Assembly: GCA_942493385.1 (NCBI GenBank)
Contig: OW818699.1
Span: 2,480,001-2,544,000 of the forward strand
DNA length: 64,000 bases
From: UBA8389 sp942493385
Lineage (GTDB): Bacteria > Bacteroidota > Bacteroidia > Bacteroidales > UBA1402
Direction of reading: 5' to 3'
Made by a program: the position numbers and the translations under genes. Below, one piece after another: positions 7,426 to 17,163 of this stretch. The stretch's first letter is position 1. Every line of letters begins with the position of its first letter. The notes beneath the pieces were generated by a model that had not been told where the DNA came from, did no database searches, and saw only the letters and a program-made list of their open reading frames with translations.

Positions 7426-10248
7426 ATGGAAGAACAAGAATTGGTCTGTGTGTACGGTGCCCGTGTACACAACCTTAAAAATATTGACGTACAGATACCG
7501 AGGGATTCGCTGGTGGTCATCACCGGTTTGAGCGGCAGCGGTAAATCTTCGTTGGCCTTCGACACCATCTTTGCCGAAGGGCAGCGGCGGTACATCGAGA
7601 CGTTTTCGTCTTACGCTCGAAACTTTCTGGGAGGTCTGGAGCGTCCGGATGTGGATAAGATCACCGGTCTGAGTCCAGTCATTTCCATCGAACAGAAAAC
7701 GACGAACAAGAACCCGCGTTCCACCGTTGGTACCAGTACCGAAATCTACGATTACCTGCGTTTGCTCTACGCCAGGGCAGGGGAAGCGTATTCGTATGTG
7801 ACCGGTGAGAGAATGGTCAAGTATACGGAAGATAAGATTTTGGAATTGATACTGAACGACTACGAAGACCAGCGCATTTACTTGCTTGCACCCGTCGTTC
7901 GCACCCGTAAGGGTCACTATAAAGAACTCTTTGAGAACTTACGCAGAAAGGGTTACCTGAATGTCCGAGTTGATGGGGAACTCCGCGAGATCACCCACGG
8001 AATGAAGCTGGACCGCTACAAAAACCACGATGTGGAAGTGGTCATCGACAAGCTGCACATTACCGAAAAAGAGTTGAAACGCATCAAGCAAAGCCTGCAG
8101 ATTGCAATGCGTCAGGGCGATGGCATCGTTATGGTGCTGAATAAGGACGGCAACGACTTGAGGCATTTCAGCCGACGGCTGATGTGTCCCACCAGTGGCA
8201 TTTCTTACAACGAACCAGCTCCGAACAACTTTTCATTCAACTCCCCGCAGGGCATGTGTCCGCGTTGCAAAGGCATAGGCACCGTCAATCTAGTGGATAT
8301 TGATCTCATCATTCCGGATCGGGAGCAAAACATACACAGCGGGGGCATCATTCCACTCGGCAAATACAGGGATTCCCTGCTTTTCTGGCAGATTGAAGCA
8401 CTCGGCACCAAATGGGGATTCACTTTAAAAACACCCATCAAAGACATTCCGGACGAAGCCATCGATGAAATCCTGAACGGTACGGAAGAAAGCCTTCACA
8501 TACACAACCGCTCGCTTGGCAATTCCAATTACTACGTTGATTTCGACGGGGTCATCAAGTTCATTACCATGCAGCAAGACGAAGAATCGTCCTCCGAAGC
8601 TCAGAAGTGGGCTCAACAGTTCATTCGGACTGGCAATTGTCCCGAATGTGGAGGTCAACGGCTCAACAAAGAAGCCTTGCATTTCAGGATGCACGATAAG
8701 AACATTGCTGAACTTTCCAAGATGGACATCTCCGAACTGGCTGATTTCCTGGATTCTATAGACGAGCATTTGTCGGAGAAACAGCGGCTCATCGCCGTTG
8801 AGATTCTCAAGGAAATCCGTTCCCGACTCAGTTTTCTGCTGAACGTCGGCTTGGATTACCTTTCGTTGAATCGGGCTTCCGCATCGCTTTCTGGTGGAGA
8901 AAACCAACGCATTCGGCTTGCCACGCAAATCGGATCGCAATTGGTGAACGTCCTATATATTTTGGATGAACCCAGCATCGGACTCCATCAACGCGACAAC
9001 AACCGCTTGATCAGTTCATTGAAAACCCTTCGCGACAGCGGAAATTCCGTCATAGTAGTGGAACACGACAAGGACATGATGATGGCCTCCGATTACATTG
9101 TGGATTTGGGTCCAAGAGCTGGAAGACACGGTGGCGAGGTTGTTTTTTCAGGAACTCCGGCAGAAATGATGCAGGCAGACACCCTGACCTCCAGATACTT
9201 GAACGGCCATCAGAAAATTGAAGTACCGTTACAAAGACGCAAGGGCAATGGTAAAAAGATCGTTCTTAAAGGTTGTACCGGCAACAACCTCAAAAAAGTG
9301 GATGTGGAATTTCCGTTGGGCAAACTGATCCTGGTGACAGGCGTTTCTGGCAGCGGTAAATCAACCCTCATCAACGATACACTGCAACCCATTCTGAGTC
9401 AGTACTATTACCGTTCTCTCCAAGAAGCATTGCCCTATGAATCCATTGAAGGCATTGACCTGATCGACAAGATTGTCAGTGTGGACCAATCGCCGCTGGG
9501 ACGCAGTCCGCGTTCGAATCCGGCCACCTATACCAGCGTTTACTCCGATATCCGCAACTTGTTTGTCAACATGCCAGAGGCGAAAATTCGCGGTTACAAG
9601 CCGGGGCGCTTTTCGTTCAATGTGGTGGGCGGTCGATGCGAAACCTGTCGTGGAAACGGTTACAAGACCATCGAGATGAAATTCCTGCCCGACGTGCTGG
9701 TGCCTTGCGAGGACTGTCAGGGCAAACGGTTCAACCGAGAAACGCTGGAAGTTCGATTTAAGGGCAAATCGATTGCCGATGTGCTGGACATGACCATCAA
9801 CGTAGCGGTTGAATTCTTTGAGAACCAGCCACAGATACTGCACAAGATCAAGACGATGCAGGATGTAGGCCTTGGTTATATCCGCTTGGGACAGCCTTCG
9901 ACCACGCTTTCGGGCGGTGAGAACCAACGTGTGAAATTGGCTAAGGAACTGGCAAAGCGGGACACGGGCAAGACGCTTTACGTATTGGACGAACCCACCA
10001 CCGGCTTGCATTTCGACGATATTCGGGTGTTGATGGGCGTTTTGAACCGTCTGTGCGACAAAGGCAACACCATCATCGTGATCGAACACAACCTGGATGT
10101 GATCAAGATGGCCGACCACGTTATCGACATCGGTCCAGAAGGCGGTCGAGGCGGCGGCAAGATTCTTTTCACGGGTACGCCCGAAGACTTGGTGAAATGC
10201 AAGGAAAGTTTCACCGGATTGTATTTAAAACACGAACTGAACGCATAA
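7426..10248 (+). CDS. uvrA: UvrABC system protein A
   Basis: The damage-recognition ATPase of nucleotide excision repair; a UvrA dimer loads UvrB. 940 residues, the standard length. Two ABC modules are present: Walker A GLSGSGKSS and GVSGSGKST, signatures LSGGENQRIRLA and LSGGENQRVKLA, Walker B LYILDEPSIGLH and LYVLDEPTTGLH. Zinc-binding Cys pairs are visible at CPRC, CPECGGQR, CETCRGNG and CEDCQGKR. The start is set at MEEQELVCVYGARVHNLKN; an upstream in-frame start would overlap the transglycosylase gene. The stop overlaps the next ATG by one base (TAATG), so translation of the ABC-F gene is probably coupled. Confidence 0.97.
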   Translation: MEEQELVCVYGARVHNLKNIDVQIPRDSLVVITGLSGSGKSSLAFDTIFAEGQRRYIETFSSYARNFLGGLERPDVDKITGLSPVISIEQKTTNKNPRSTVGTSTEIYDYLRLLYARAGEAYSYVTGERMVKYTEDKILELILNDYEDQRIYLLAPVVRTRKGHYKELFENLRRKGYLNVRVDGELREITHGMKLDRYKNHDVEVVIDKLHITEKELKRIKQSLQIAMRQGDGIVMVLNKDGNDLRHFSRRLMCPTSGISYNEPAPNNFSFNSPQGMCPRCKGIGTVNLVDIDLIIPDREQNIHSGGIIPLGKYRDSLLFWQIEALGTKWGFTLKTPIKDIPDEAIDEILNGTEESLHIHNRSLGNSNYYVDFDGVIKFITMQQDEESSSEAQKWAQQFIRTGNCPECGGQRLNKEALHFRMHDKNIAELSKMDISELADFLDSIDEHLSEKQRLIAVEILKEIRSRLSFLLNVGLDYLSLNRASASLSGGENQRIRLATQIGSQLVNVLYILDEPSIGLHQRDNNRLISSLKTLRDSGNSVIVVEHDKDMMMASDYIVDLGPRAGRHGGEVVFSGTPAEMMQADTLTSRYLNGHQKIEVPLQRRKGNGKKIVLKGCTGNNLKKVDVEFPLGKLILVTGVSGSGKSTLINDTLQPILSQYYYRSLQEALPYESIEGIDLIDKIVSVDQSPLGRSPRSNPATYTSVYSDIRNLFVNMPEAKIRGYKPGRFSFNVVGGRCETCRGNGYKTIEMKFLPDVLVPCEDCQGKRFNRETLEVRFKGKSIADVLDMTINVAVEFFENQPQILHKIKTMQDVGLGYIRLGQPSTTLSGGENQRVKLAKELAKRDTGKTLYVLDEPTTGLHFDDIRVLMGVLNRLCDKGNTIIVIEHNLDVIKMADHVIDIGPEGGRGGGKILFTGTPEDLVKCKESFTGLYLKHELNA

Positions 10249-12146
10249 TGGCGAATCCCATAGCATATCTGCAGGTCGAGGGACTGACCAAATCGTTTGG
10301 CGACCTGCTGCTTTACAAAAATCTGTCGTTCGGCATTGCGGAAGGACAACGTGTGGCATTGATCGCCAAAAACGGTACTGGAAAAACCACTTTGCTGAAC
10401 ATATTGGCCGGATTGGAAGACTACGAAGCCGGTGCAGTGGTATTCAGACGCGACCTCAGGGTGAGCTATCTGCAACAGGAGCCGGGCTTTTCAGGCGATT
10501 TGACGGTACTGGAAGCCTGTTTTCAATCGGACAACATCATTATCCGTACCATAGCTGGTTACGAAGCGTTTATGATCCGTGAAGATCAGCACCATCCACA
10601 TCCGGAAGGGGAAAAATTGGAAGATCACTTGCACATGATGGATTACCACAAAGCGTGGGATTATGAAGTGCGGGTGAAACAAATTCTTTCACAACTGAAA
10701 ATCAAGGACTTTGAGCAACCCATCGCACATCTGTCCGGTGGACAGGTCAAAAGGGTAGCCTTGGCAAATGCGTTGATCACGGAGCCGGATTTGCTCATTT
10801 TGGATGAACCAACCAACCATTTGGACTTGGAAATGATCGAATGGCTGGAATCTTACCTGATCAAATCTGGCATCAGCTTGCTGATGGTGACCCACGACCG
10901 GTATTTTCTGGACAGGGTTTGCAACATGATCCTTGAAATCGATCATGGGCAAATATTCAGCTATTCAGGCAATTATACCTATTATTTGGAAAAGCATCAG
11001 GAACGCATCGAAGTGTTCAATGCCGAATTGGATCGAGCCAACAACCTGTTTCGCAAGGAGTTGGATTGGATGCGACGCATGCCACAAGCGCGTGCTACCA
11101 AAGCCAAGGCTCGTCAGGATGCTTTTTACGATTTGGAAGATAAGGTCAGCGTGAGGCGGGTGGATGATGCCGTAAGTTTGAACGTCAAGGCTTCCTACCT
11201 GGGTTCCAAGATTTTTGAGGCCAAATACATCTCCAAAGCATTCGGTGATACGGTTTTGCTGAAAGATTTCTACTACAATTTCGCTCGATTCGAAAAAGTG
11301 GGCATTGTGGGTAAGAATGGTACGGGTAAAACCACCTTTTTACGCATGCTGATGGGTCAGGAACAACCGGACAGCGGTTCGTTCGACATCGGTGAAACCG
11401 TCCAGTTCGCCTACTACAGCCAGGATGGGTTGAAGTTCAACGAACAAATGAAAGTTATTGACGTGGTTCGGGAAATTGCGGATGAAATTAGTCTGGGAGA
11501 CGGTAAAAAGCTTTCGGCCTCCCAATTCTTGCAGCATTTCTTGTTTACGCCCGAATCACAACATAATTTTGTTTTCAAGCTATCCGGCGGTGAGAAACGC
11601 AGGTTGCATTTGTGTACCGTTCTGATGCGGAATCCAAATTTCTTGGTGCTTGATGAGCCAACCAACGACCTGGATATCATGACAATGAACATTTTGGAGG
11701 ATTACCTTCAAAATTTCAAGGGCTGTGTGTTGGTGGTTTCGCACGACCGGTATTTCATGGACAAGATCGTGGACCACTTATTGGTTTTCGAAGGTCAGGG
11801 CAAAGTCAAGGATTTTCCGGGCAACTACACGCAATACCGTGACTGGCGGGAACAATTGGATGATGCGGAAAAACAGAAAAAAAAGACGCTCAAACCCATT
11901 GCAGAAACCGTTGTTGTGAAAGAACGTCCCCGCAAGCTTTCGTACAAGGAACAAAAGGAATACGAAGCTCTGGAACAGGAGATTGAAGCCCTTGAAACGG
12001 AGAAAGCTCAAGTTGAGGCATCCCTTAGTTCTGGCAACCATTCCGGGCCTGAAATCGAAAAACTTTCCGTCCGTTTTTCCGAATTGGATCGAATAATTGA
12101 CGAAAAGACTCAACGATGGATGGAATTGAGCGAGTTGGCCGATTGA
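10248..12146 (+). CDS. ABC-F family ATPase (Uup-like)
   Basis: A 632-residue soluble twin-ATPase without membrane segments, as in ABC-F proteins that act on the ribosome or DNA. Walker A motifs are AKNGTGKTT and GKNGTGKTT. Signatures are LSGGQVKRVALA and LSGGEKRRLHL, and Walker B sites are LLILDEPTNHLD and FLVLDEPTNDLD. Between them lies the charged linker (about residues 235-310, with EVFNAELDRANNLFRKELDW). The C-terminal 90 residues are a coiled coil (KLSYKEQKEYEALEQEIEAL), the Uup-type tail. I discard the longer open frame reaching back into uvrA. Exact subfamily (Uup versus another ABC-F class) is not certain. Confidence 0.9.
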   Translation: MANPIAYLQVEGLTKSFGDLLLYKNLSFGIAEGQRVALIAKNGTGKTTLLNILAGLEDYEAGAVVFRRDLRVSYLQQEPGFSGDLTVLEACFQSDNIIIRTIAGYEAFMIREDQHHPHPEGEKLEDHLHMMDYHKAWDYEVRVKQILSQLKIKDFEQPIAHLSGGQVKRVALANALITEPDLLILDEPTNHLDLEMIEWLESYLIKSGISLLMVTHDRYFLDRVCNMILEIDHGQIFSYSGNYTYYLEKHQERIEVFNAELDRANNLFRKELDWMRRMPQARATKAKARQDAFYDLEDKVSVRRVDDAVSLNVKASYLGSKIFEAKYISKAFGDTVLLKDFYYNFARFEKVGIVGKNGTGKTTFLRMLMGQEQPDSGSFDIGETVQFAYYSQDGLKFNEQMKVIDVVREIADEISLGDGKKLSASQFLQHFLFTPESQHNFVFKLSGGEKRRLHLCTVLMRNPNFLVLDEPTNDLDIMTMNILEDYLQNFKGCVLVVSHDRYFMDKIVDHLLVFEGQGKVKDFPGNYTQYRDWREQLDDAEKQKKKTLKPIAETVVVKERPRKLSYKEQKEYEALEQEIEALETEKAQVEASLSSGNHSGPEIEKLSVRFSELDRIIDEKTQRWMELSELAD

Positions 12147-12191
12147 ATTTGAAGAAATTTTATTTATTTTGCTCACCTTAACTACGCAATC

Positions 12192-13226
12192 ATGAGAAGT
12201 TTTGCCTCCGATAATAATTCCGGTGTCCATCCCAAGGTTTTGGAAGCCCTTCAACAAGCCAACAACGGCCATGCCATCGGGTATGGGGACGATCCATGGA
12301 CGGAAGAAGCACTTCTACTTTTTAAACAAACATTTGGACCAGAAACCGAATCGTTCGTGGTATTAAACGGAACCGGAGCCAATATTGCCGCTTTGCAACT
12401 AACGACCAGGTCTTTCAACTCAATTATTTCCTCCGATACCGCCCATATTTTAGTGGATGAATGCGGTGCGCCCGTAAAAAGTACCGGTTGCCCCATCTTT
12501 TCCATTCCGACACCAGACGGCAAACTGACTCCGGCAATGATCCGTCAAAAACTCCATGGATTCGGTGATCAGCACCATTCCCAGCCTGGCGTGGTCTATA
12601 TTTCCCAGTGTACGGAACTGGGTACTGTTTATACCCCCGAAGAAATTCGTGAAATAACCGCTTTAGCCCATCAATACGGACTTTACGTGCACATGGACGG
12701 TGCCAGGATTGCCAATGCAGCCGCTGCTTTGAAGGTTTCCCTTAGGGCTCTGACTACCGATTGTGGTGTGGACATTCTAAGCTTCGGTGGTACTAAAAAC
12801 GGGCTGATGATGGGGGAGAGCCTTGTCATTTTAAACAAGGAGCTTTGCAAAAATGCCCATTTCATTCGAAAACAATCGGCTCAGCTGGCATCCAAGATGC
12901 GCTACCTGTCCGTTCAATTCAGCACATACCTGCAAAACGATTTCTGGTTGACAAATGCCGCTCATGCCAATGAAATGGCCAAATTGTTGTATCATGAACT
13001 CAGCAAATACCCGGAAGTCAGGTTCACTCAGAAACCTGAAACAAATGCCCTCTTCCTGACCTTGCCAAGACCCGTCATTGACGAACTTCTCAAGCAATGG
13101 TTCTTCTATTTTTGGAACGAAGCCAACAACGAGATTCGTCTGGTTTGTTCCTTTGATACCACGAAAGAAGATGTTTCAGCATTTTTAACCGATTTAGATA
13201 ATGCTTTTATAAACTATTCATTATGA
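12192..13226 (+). CDS. ltaE: Low-specificity L-threonine aldolase
   Basis: A 344-residue PLP enzyme of fold type I (aspartate-aminotransferase fold) that splits L-threonine or allo-threonine to glycine and acetaldehyde. Motifs seen: SDNNSGVHPKVLEAL and GYGDDPWT at the N-terminus, the HMDGARIANA strand with the PLP-ring Asp, and SFGGTKNG with the Schiff-base Lys. The ATG overlaps nothing upstream (45 bp gap from the ABC-F gene; an AT-rich stretch there may hold a promoter but shows no full TAnnTTTG). The stop overlaps the start of the following TlpA gene by 4 bp (ATGA). Confidence 0.93.
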   Translation: MRSFASDNNSGVHPKVLEALQQANNGHAIGYGDDPWTEEALLLFKQTFGPETESFVVLNGTGANIAALQLTTRSFNSIISSDTAHILVDECGAPVKSTGCPIFSIPTPDGKLTPAMIRQKLHGFGDQHHSQPGVVYISQCTELGTVYTPEEIREITALAHQYGLYVHMDGARIANAAAALKVSLRALTTDCGVDILSFGGTKNGLMMGESLVILNKELCKNAHFIRKQSAQLASKMRYLSVQFSTYLQNDFWLTNAAHANEMAKLLYHELSKYPEVRFTQKPETNALFLTLPRPVIDELLKQWFFYFWNEANNEIRLVCSFDTTKEDVSAFLTDLDNAFINYSL

Positions 13227-14383
13227 AAAAATTACTGCTATTTATCTATTGTTTAGGTTTAAGCTTGGTTGTCTCAGCAAAGGGTGAAACACCCCTTATT
13301 TCAGGGACCATCAAAGGCTTTGGAAACGACACTGTTTTTATACGGTACATCGAACTGACCAACCCCACGTTGAAAAGGGTTGATACCGTTTTTGCAGTCA
13401 AGGATCGATTCAGCTATTCCAAAAAGTTGGCTGCAGCTACGGAATTCACCCTCTATACGAACCACAGTTTTTTGAAGCGATTCAACGGCCGGATGTACCT
13501 GCCTGAAACACGCATGATCAAACTTATTCTGAAACCAGGTGGTTCAGTGACATTAAACGGTGTGCTGGACAAAACCGTACTCACCTATACTGCAAAGGGC
13601 GACGTTTTTAATGAAACCTTTGCCAGTCGCAGAACCAATAGTCTGAAAATCAAGGCCGATCTCGTACGAAAGGAATTGCAAATCGACTCCATGGCCTACA
13701 GCGGTGTCGATGAGAAAATCGTGGACAAGCTTGATGCCGAACTCCAAATTGAACGGATAAAATCGCAACAAACTGATTTGGAATACATTAGAACGAATCC
13801 AACACAAGATTTATCAGCCTATTATCTGAACGCCATGCCCATGGATACCTTCCTCGTTTATGTAAAAACGCTGGATCCTAAAGTTCGTACAGGCATTTTG
13901 GCCAAAGGTCTGGACATTCAGCAAGAGCAGATGCAAAAGTTCAAAGCGATTGAGGAAGCTCAGAAAAGAGTCAGTGTTGGCAGCATCGCACCCGATTTCG
14001 AATTGAATTCCATCAACGGAAACAAAGTGAAACTCTCTGATTTAAAGGGTAAATTCATTGTGATCGACTTCTGGGGTGCCTGGTGCTTCTGGTGCATGAA
14101 AGGTGTGCCACAAATGAAAGAATATTACGCCAAATACAAGGATAAAGTGGAATTCATCGGCGTGGATGTGCGTGATACAGAAGCGGTTTGGAAATCAACG
14201 GTTGCTAAGAACGAGATGAACTGGGTGCATGTGATGAACCTTACAACTGTTGACGTTCCTGTTCTGTATGGTGTTTCAGGCTATCCTACCAAGTTTATTT
14301 TGGATCCCGAAATGCACATCGTTGCCCGCATTATTGGAGAAAGCCCTGAATTTTACAAAAAACTGGACGAATTGTTCAAATAA
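13223..14383 (+). CDS. TlpA-family thioredoxin with N-terminal DUF4369
   Basis: A 386-residue exported thiol-disulfide protein. After a signal peptide (about residues 1-20) comes a DUF4369 domain (about 24-130; begins PLISGTIKGFGNDTVFIRY), a helical linker, and a TlpA/AhpC-like thioredoxin domain (about 250-386) with the active site WCFWC near residue 286 and the cis-Pro in SGYPTKFIL. Such proteins keep periplasmic cysteines reduced. Translation is coupled to the threonine aldolase gene through an ATGA overlap, and the pectate-lyase gene follows after 8 bp. Confidence 0.88.
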   Translation: MKKLLLFIYCLGLSLVVSAKGETPLISGTIKGFGNDTVFIRYIELTNPTLKRVDTVFAVKDRFSYSKKLAAATEFTLYTNHSFLKRFNGRMYLPETRMIKLILKPGGSVTLNGVLDKTVLTYTAKGDVFNETFASRRTNSLKIKADLVRKELQIDSMAYSGVDEKIVDKLDAELQIERIKSQQTDLEYIRTNPTQDLSAYYLNAMPMDTFLVYVKTLDPKVRTGILAKGLDIQQEQMQKFKAIEEAQKRVSVGSIAPDFELNSINGNKVKLSDLKGKFIVIDFWGAWCFWCMKGVPQMKEYYAKYKDKVEFIGVDVRDTEAVWKSTVAKNEMNWVHVMNLTTVDVPVLYGVSGYPTKFILDPEMHIVARIIGESPEFYKKLDELFK

Positions 14384-14391
14384 GAATTCGT

Positions 14392-17163
14392 ATGAAGAAC
14401 TGCCATGCTTTCCTATTGATTTCATTTATCTTAGCATGGTATGCACCTGATACCAAAGCTGATACCGTACTATTCAACGAGATGTTCGAAACTGGCTTGC
14501 CAATTTCGGCACCTGTAACTGAAACCAATGCCACCCTGAATTCCGGTATCTGGAAAATCAAAGGTGTCTATGTCAAAGCCGATAATGGAAGCAACAGAGC
14601 GTGTATGAATGCAGCTGGTGCTTACTTGATTTCGCCGCTTGTCAACAAACCAACCTTGCTTACTTTCAATCACAGGGCCAGTGGCAATTACAAAGAGCTG
14701 TCGGTTGAAAAGTCACTGAACAACGGCACATCGTGGACCTTGGTAGGCAAGGTGAGTGCCGGTTCATCATCCTCTTATGGAACGGCTTCCATGTCGGTCA
14801 ACGAGCCTGGTTCAAAAAATGTGCTGATTCGTTTTACTTGCGCCTCAGCCACCATTTATGTGGACAATGTCAACCTTTCCGTTTCGGAAATGGGGGATGA
14901 ACCGACCACGCCTTCTGGCCTAACAGCCAGCAATATAACCGGAACATCGCTGAAGATAGGCTTTCAAAAAGGAAACGGAACGGGTCGATTGCTGGTCTGT
15001 TCAAAAGGCAGCGCAGTAACTTGGATGCCTTCTGACGGAACTGCCTACCTTGGTTTCCCTAAAGTATTGGAACCGAACGTGACAGCATATTGTTCGGACA
15101 ATTCAGACAGCATAATCGTTTCCGGCTTGCAACCTGGTGCAACCTATCATTTTGCCGCTTACGAATACAATGGAACGGATACTGGCCGAAATTACTTGAC
15201 CTCCAATCCGGGCAGGCTGGAGCAAAAGATGCTGGAAGTCCCTGGCATCAGTACGAGCGTCGCCTCCATAGGGTTCGGTCCCATTTTGATCAATACCACT
15301 ACAACTAGAAGCTTCTACCTGACAGCCAGTTATTTGCAACCTTTATCGGATTCAATTACGGTGACATGTTCCAATCCCTTCCGCATATCCAAAAACCTGA
15401 TGGAAGGCTATTCACAAGCCTTGAAACTGGGTTACTCGGGTTCCAAACTCGATTCAACAACACTTTATGTGCAGTTTCTGCCCACAACGATTTCGTCCAA
15501 TTTGGCAAGCTTGATTTTAAGTGGTGGAGGCGCAAATGCACAGATTTCTTTGACCGGTACAGGATCCTTATCTACCGCAAAAACGTATTTTATTGCACCA
15601 ACAGGAAATGATGCTGGGGATGGCAGCTTTGAATCCCCTTGGTTCAATCTGCAAAAAGCGGTGGATGCAGCGGTAGCAGGCGATTCCATTGTTTGTCGCG
15701 GTGGCATTTATTATCCGACCATGATGAAATCTGGCGGTGAAACGACCGTTCGACTTGCCACATCCGGTATGGCAGCCAAACGCATTTCCATCGTTGCTTA
15801 CTCGGGTGAATTTCCGATATTCAACTTCAAACACCAACCCAAAAAGCTTGGTATCAGAGGAATGACCATTACTGGTAGCTATTGGTACATTCGCGGATTG
15901 CACATAACGGAAGCTGGGGACAATGCCATCAAAGTGGAAGGAAATCACAACCTGATCGAAAAATGTACGTTCAGTTACAACGACGACACCGGCGTTCAAT
16001 TGGGTTTCGGACATGACTTTTCGGTAGCCGGATTTGGATCGAACAACGATGGCAGCCATTGTGCTTACAACGACATTGTGGATTGTGACTCCTATTTGAA
16101 CTGCGATGCCGACAATTTTGGTAGTGACGCGGATGGTTTTGCCTGTAAGATGCACAATGGTTTGATGAACCGTTTCATTCGTTGTCGCGCTTGGGACAAT
16201 GCGGACGATGCCTGGGACTTGTATGAAACTGATTATCCGGTGTACATCATCGAATGCTGGGCTTGGGGTTCAGGACGTGCCGAAAACTTCACTTGGGTAG
16301 ACAATGCTGGCTCCTTCCAAGGCAACGGCAATGGAGTCAAACTGGGTGGAAACGGCACTGGTGGCTCTTCCAGGGGCAAACATGAAGTGTACAATTCCGT
16401 GGCTTTCAATTGCAATAAATCTGGCTCGGTGAAAGGTTTTGACCAGAATTCACATACGGACGGCGTGAAATTGGTGAACTGCCTGGCTTTTGGCTGCGGC
16501 TATGATTTCATGTTTGAGAAGAACAGCAACGATTGCGAATACTACAACAACGTTTGCTTCGGTAACATTGAAATTGCTGCCGGTAGTTTAAACAGCAACA
16601 ACGCCATGCTTTCCACCACGACGGAAGCTTGGAGCAATACGGTCGGCGGTTTTACTTTCAACGATTACATCAGTTTGACGGAGGCCGATGCCAAGGCTCC
16701 CAGAGGTGCCGACGGCAGCATGCCTACACGTTTTGCTCGGCTTAAAAGCGGTAGCGTATTGATTGACAAGGGATTGTACAAGGCGACTCCATTTACGACG
16801 GAGTTTCCGTTTGTAAAGCAAACCACCTATGGTGCTGCCCCCGATTTGGGACCGTATGAATTGCAGGAAGGTTCGGTAACCGGTGTTCAATTGTTGATGA
16901 ACAAAAATGCAGGTTTCGACCTAAAGGTTTTAAATCGAGATGGCCTGAATGCGAAATTCAGTACCGGCTTTGCAGGGGTGGCAAAAGTGACCATTTTTTC
17001 GTTGGGTGGAAACCCAATTACAGTCGCCTGGAGCGGAAAAGTAGAGGCAGGAGCCGAATACGAACTGCCCCTGCCTGTCAACCAGCTCCAAGCTGGCATG
17101 TACCTTTGCCAATTGAAATGCGGTTCTCTGTCGAAAACCTGCAAATTACTGGTTGTTAGATGA
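14392..17163 (+). CDS. PL9-like pectate lyase, multidomain, T9SS type A cargo
   Basis: A 923-residue secreted protein. Order: signal peptide (1-23); a jelly-roll-like N-terminal module; a fibronectin III-like module (about 170-283, GLQPGATYHFAAYEYNG); a bacterial Ig-like module (about 285-393); a right-handed beta-helix (about 397-830); and a T9SS type A sorting domain (about 845-923, VTIFSLGGNPI, LQAGMYLCQL). The helix carries the PL9 signature pattern: GSDADGFACK near 577, AWDNADDAWDLYE, then GNGNGVKLGGNGTGG near 649 and GFDQN. In PL9 enzymes these regions hold the calcium-binding Asp cluster and the catalytic Lys. Substrate is probably polygalacturonate. The last 18 bp overlap the convergent DUF4097 gene. 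No SusC/SusD genes are nearby. Confidence 0.82.
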   Translation: MKNCHAFLLISFILAWYAPDTKADTVLFNEMFETGLPISAPVTETNATLNSGIWKIKGVYVKADNGSNRACMNAAGAYLISPLVNKPTLLTFNHRASGNYKELSVEKSLNNGTSWTLVGKVSAGSSSSYGTASMSVNEPGSKNVLIRFTCASATIYVDNVNLSVSEMGDEPTTPSGLTASNITGTSLKIGFQKGNGTGRLLVCSKGSAVTWMPSDGTAYLGFPKVLEPNVTAYCSDNSDSIIVSGLQPGATYHFAAYEYNGTDTGRNYLTSNPGRLEQKMLEVPGISTSVASIGFGPILINTTTTRSFYLTASYLQPLSDSITVTCSNPFRISKNLMEGYSQALKLGYSGSKLDSTTLYVQFLPTTISSNLASLILSGGGANAQISLTGTGSLSTAKTYFIAPTGNDAGDGSFESPWFNLQKAVDAAVAGDSIVCRGGIYYPTMMKSGGETTVRLATSGMAAKRISIVAYSGEFPIFNFKHQPKKLGIRGMTITGSYWYIRGLHITEAGDNAIKVEGNHNLIEKCTFSYNDDTGVQLGFGHDFSVAGFGSNNDGSHCAYNDIVDCDSYLNCDADNFGSDADGFACKMHNGLMNRFIRCRAWDNADDAWDLYETDYPVYIIECWAWGSGRAENFTWVDNAGSFQGNGNGVKLGGNGTGGSSRGKHEVYNSVAFNCNKSGSVKGFDQNSHTDGVKLVNCLAFGCGYDFMFEKNSNDCEYYNNVCFGNIEIAAGSLNSNNAMLSTTTEAWSNTVGGFTFNDYISLTEADAKAPRGADGSMPTRFARLKSGSVLIDKGLYKATPFTTEFPFVKQTTYGAAPDLGPYELQEGSVTGVQLLMNKNAGFDLKVLNRDGLNAKFSTGFAGVAKVTIFSLGGNPITVAWSGKVEAGAEYELPLPVNQLQAGMYLCQLKCGSLSKTCKLLVVR

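Noticed and set aside
9361..10119. 252-residue open frame antisense to uvrA
   Set aside because: It is opposite conserved UvrA motifs; its composition is that of a reverse-complement shadow.
10053..10247. N-terminal extension of the ABC-F protein reaching into uvrA
   Set aside because: The extra 65 residues are Arg/His-rich out-of-frame uvrA sequence; the ATG at 10248 gives the normal ABC-F start.
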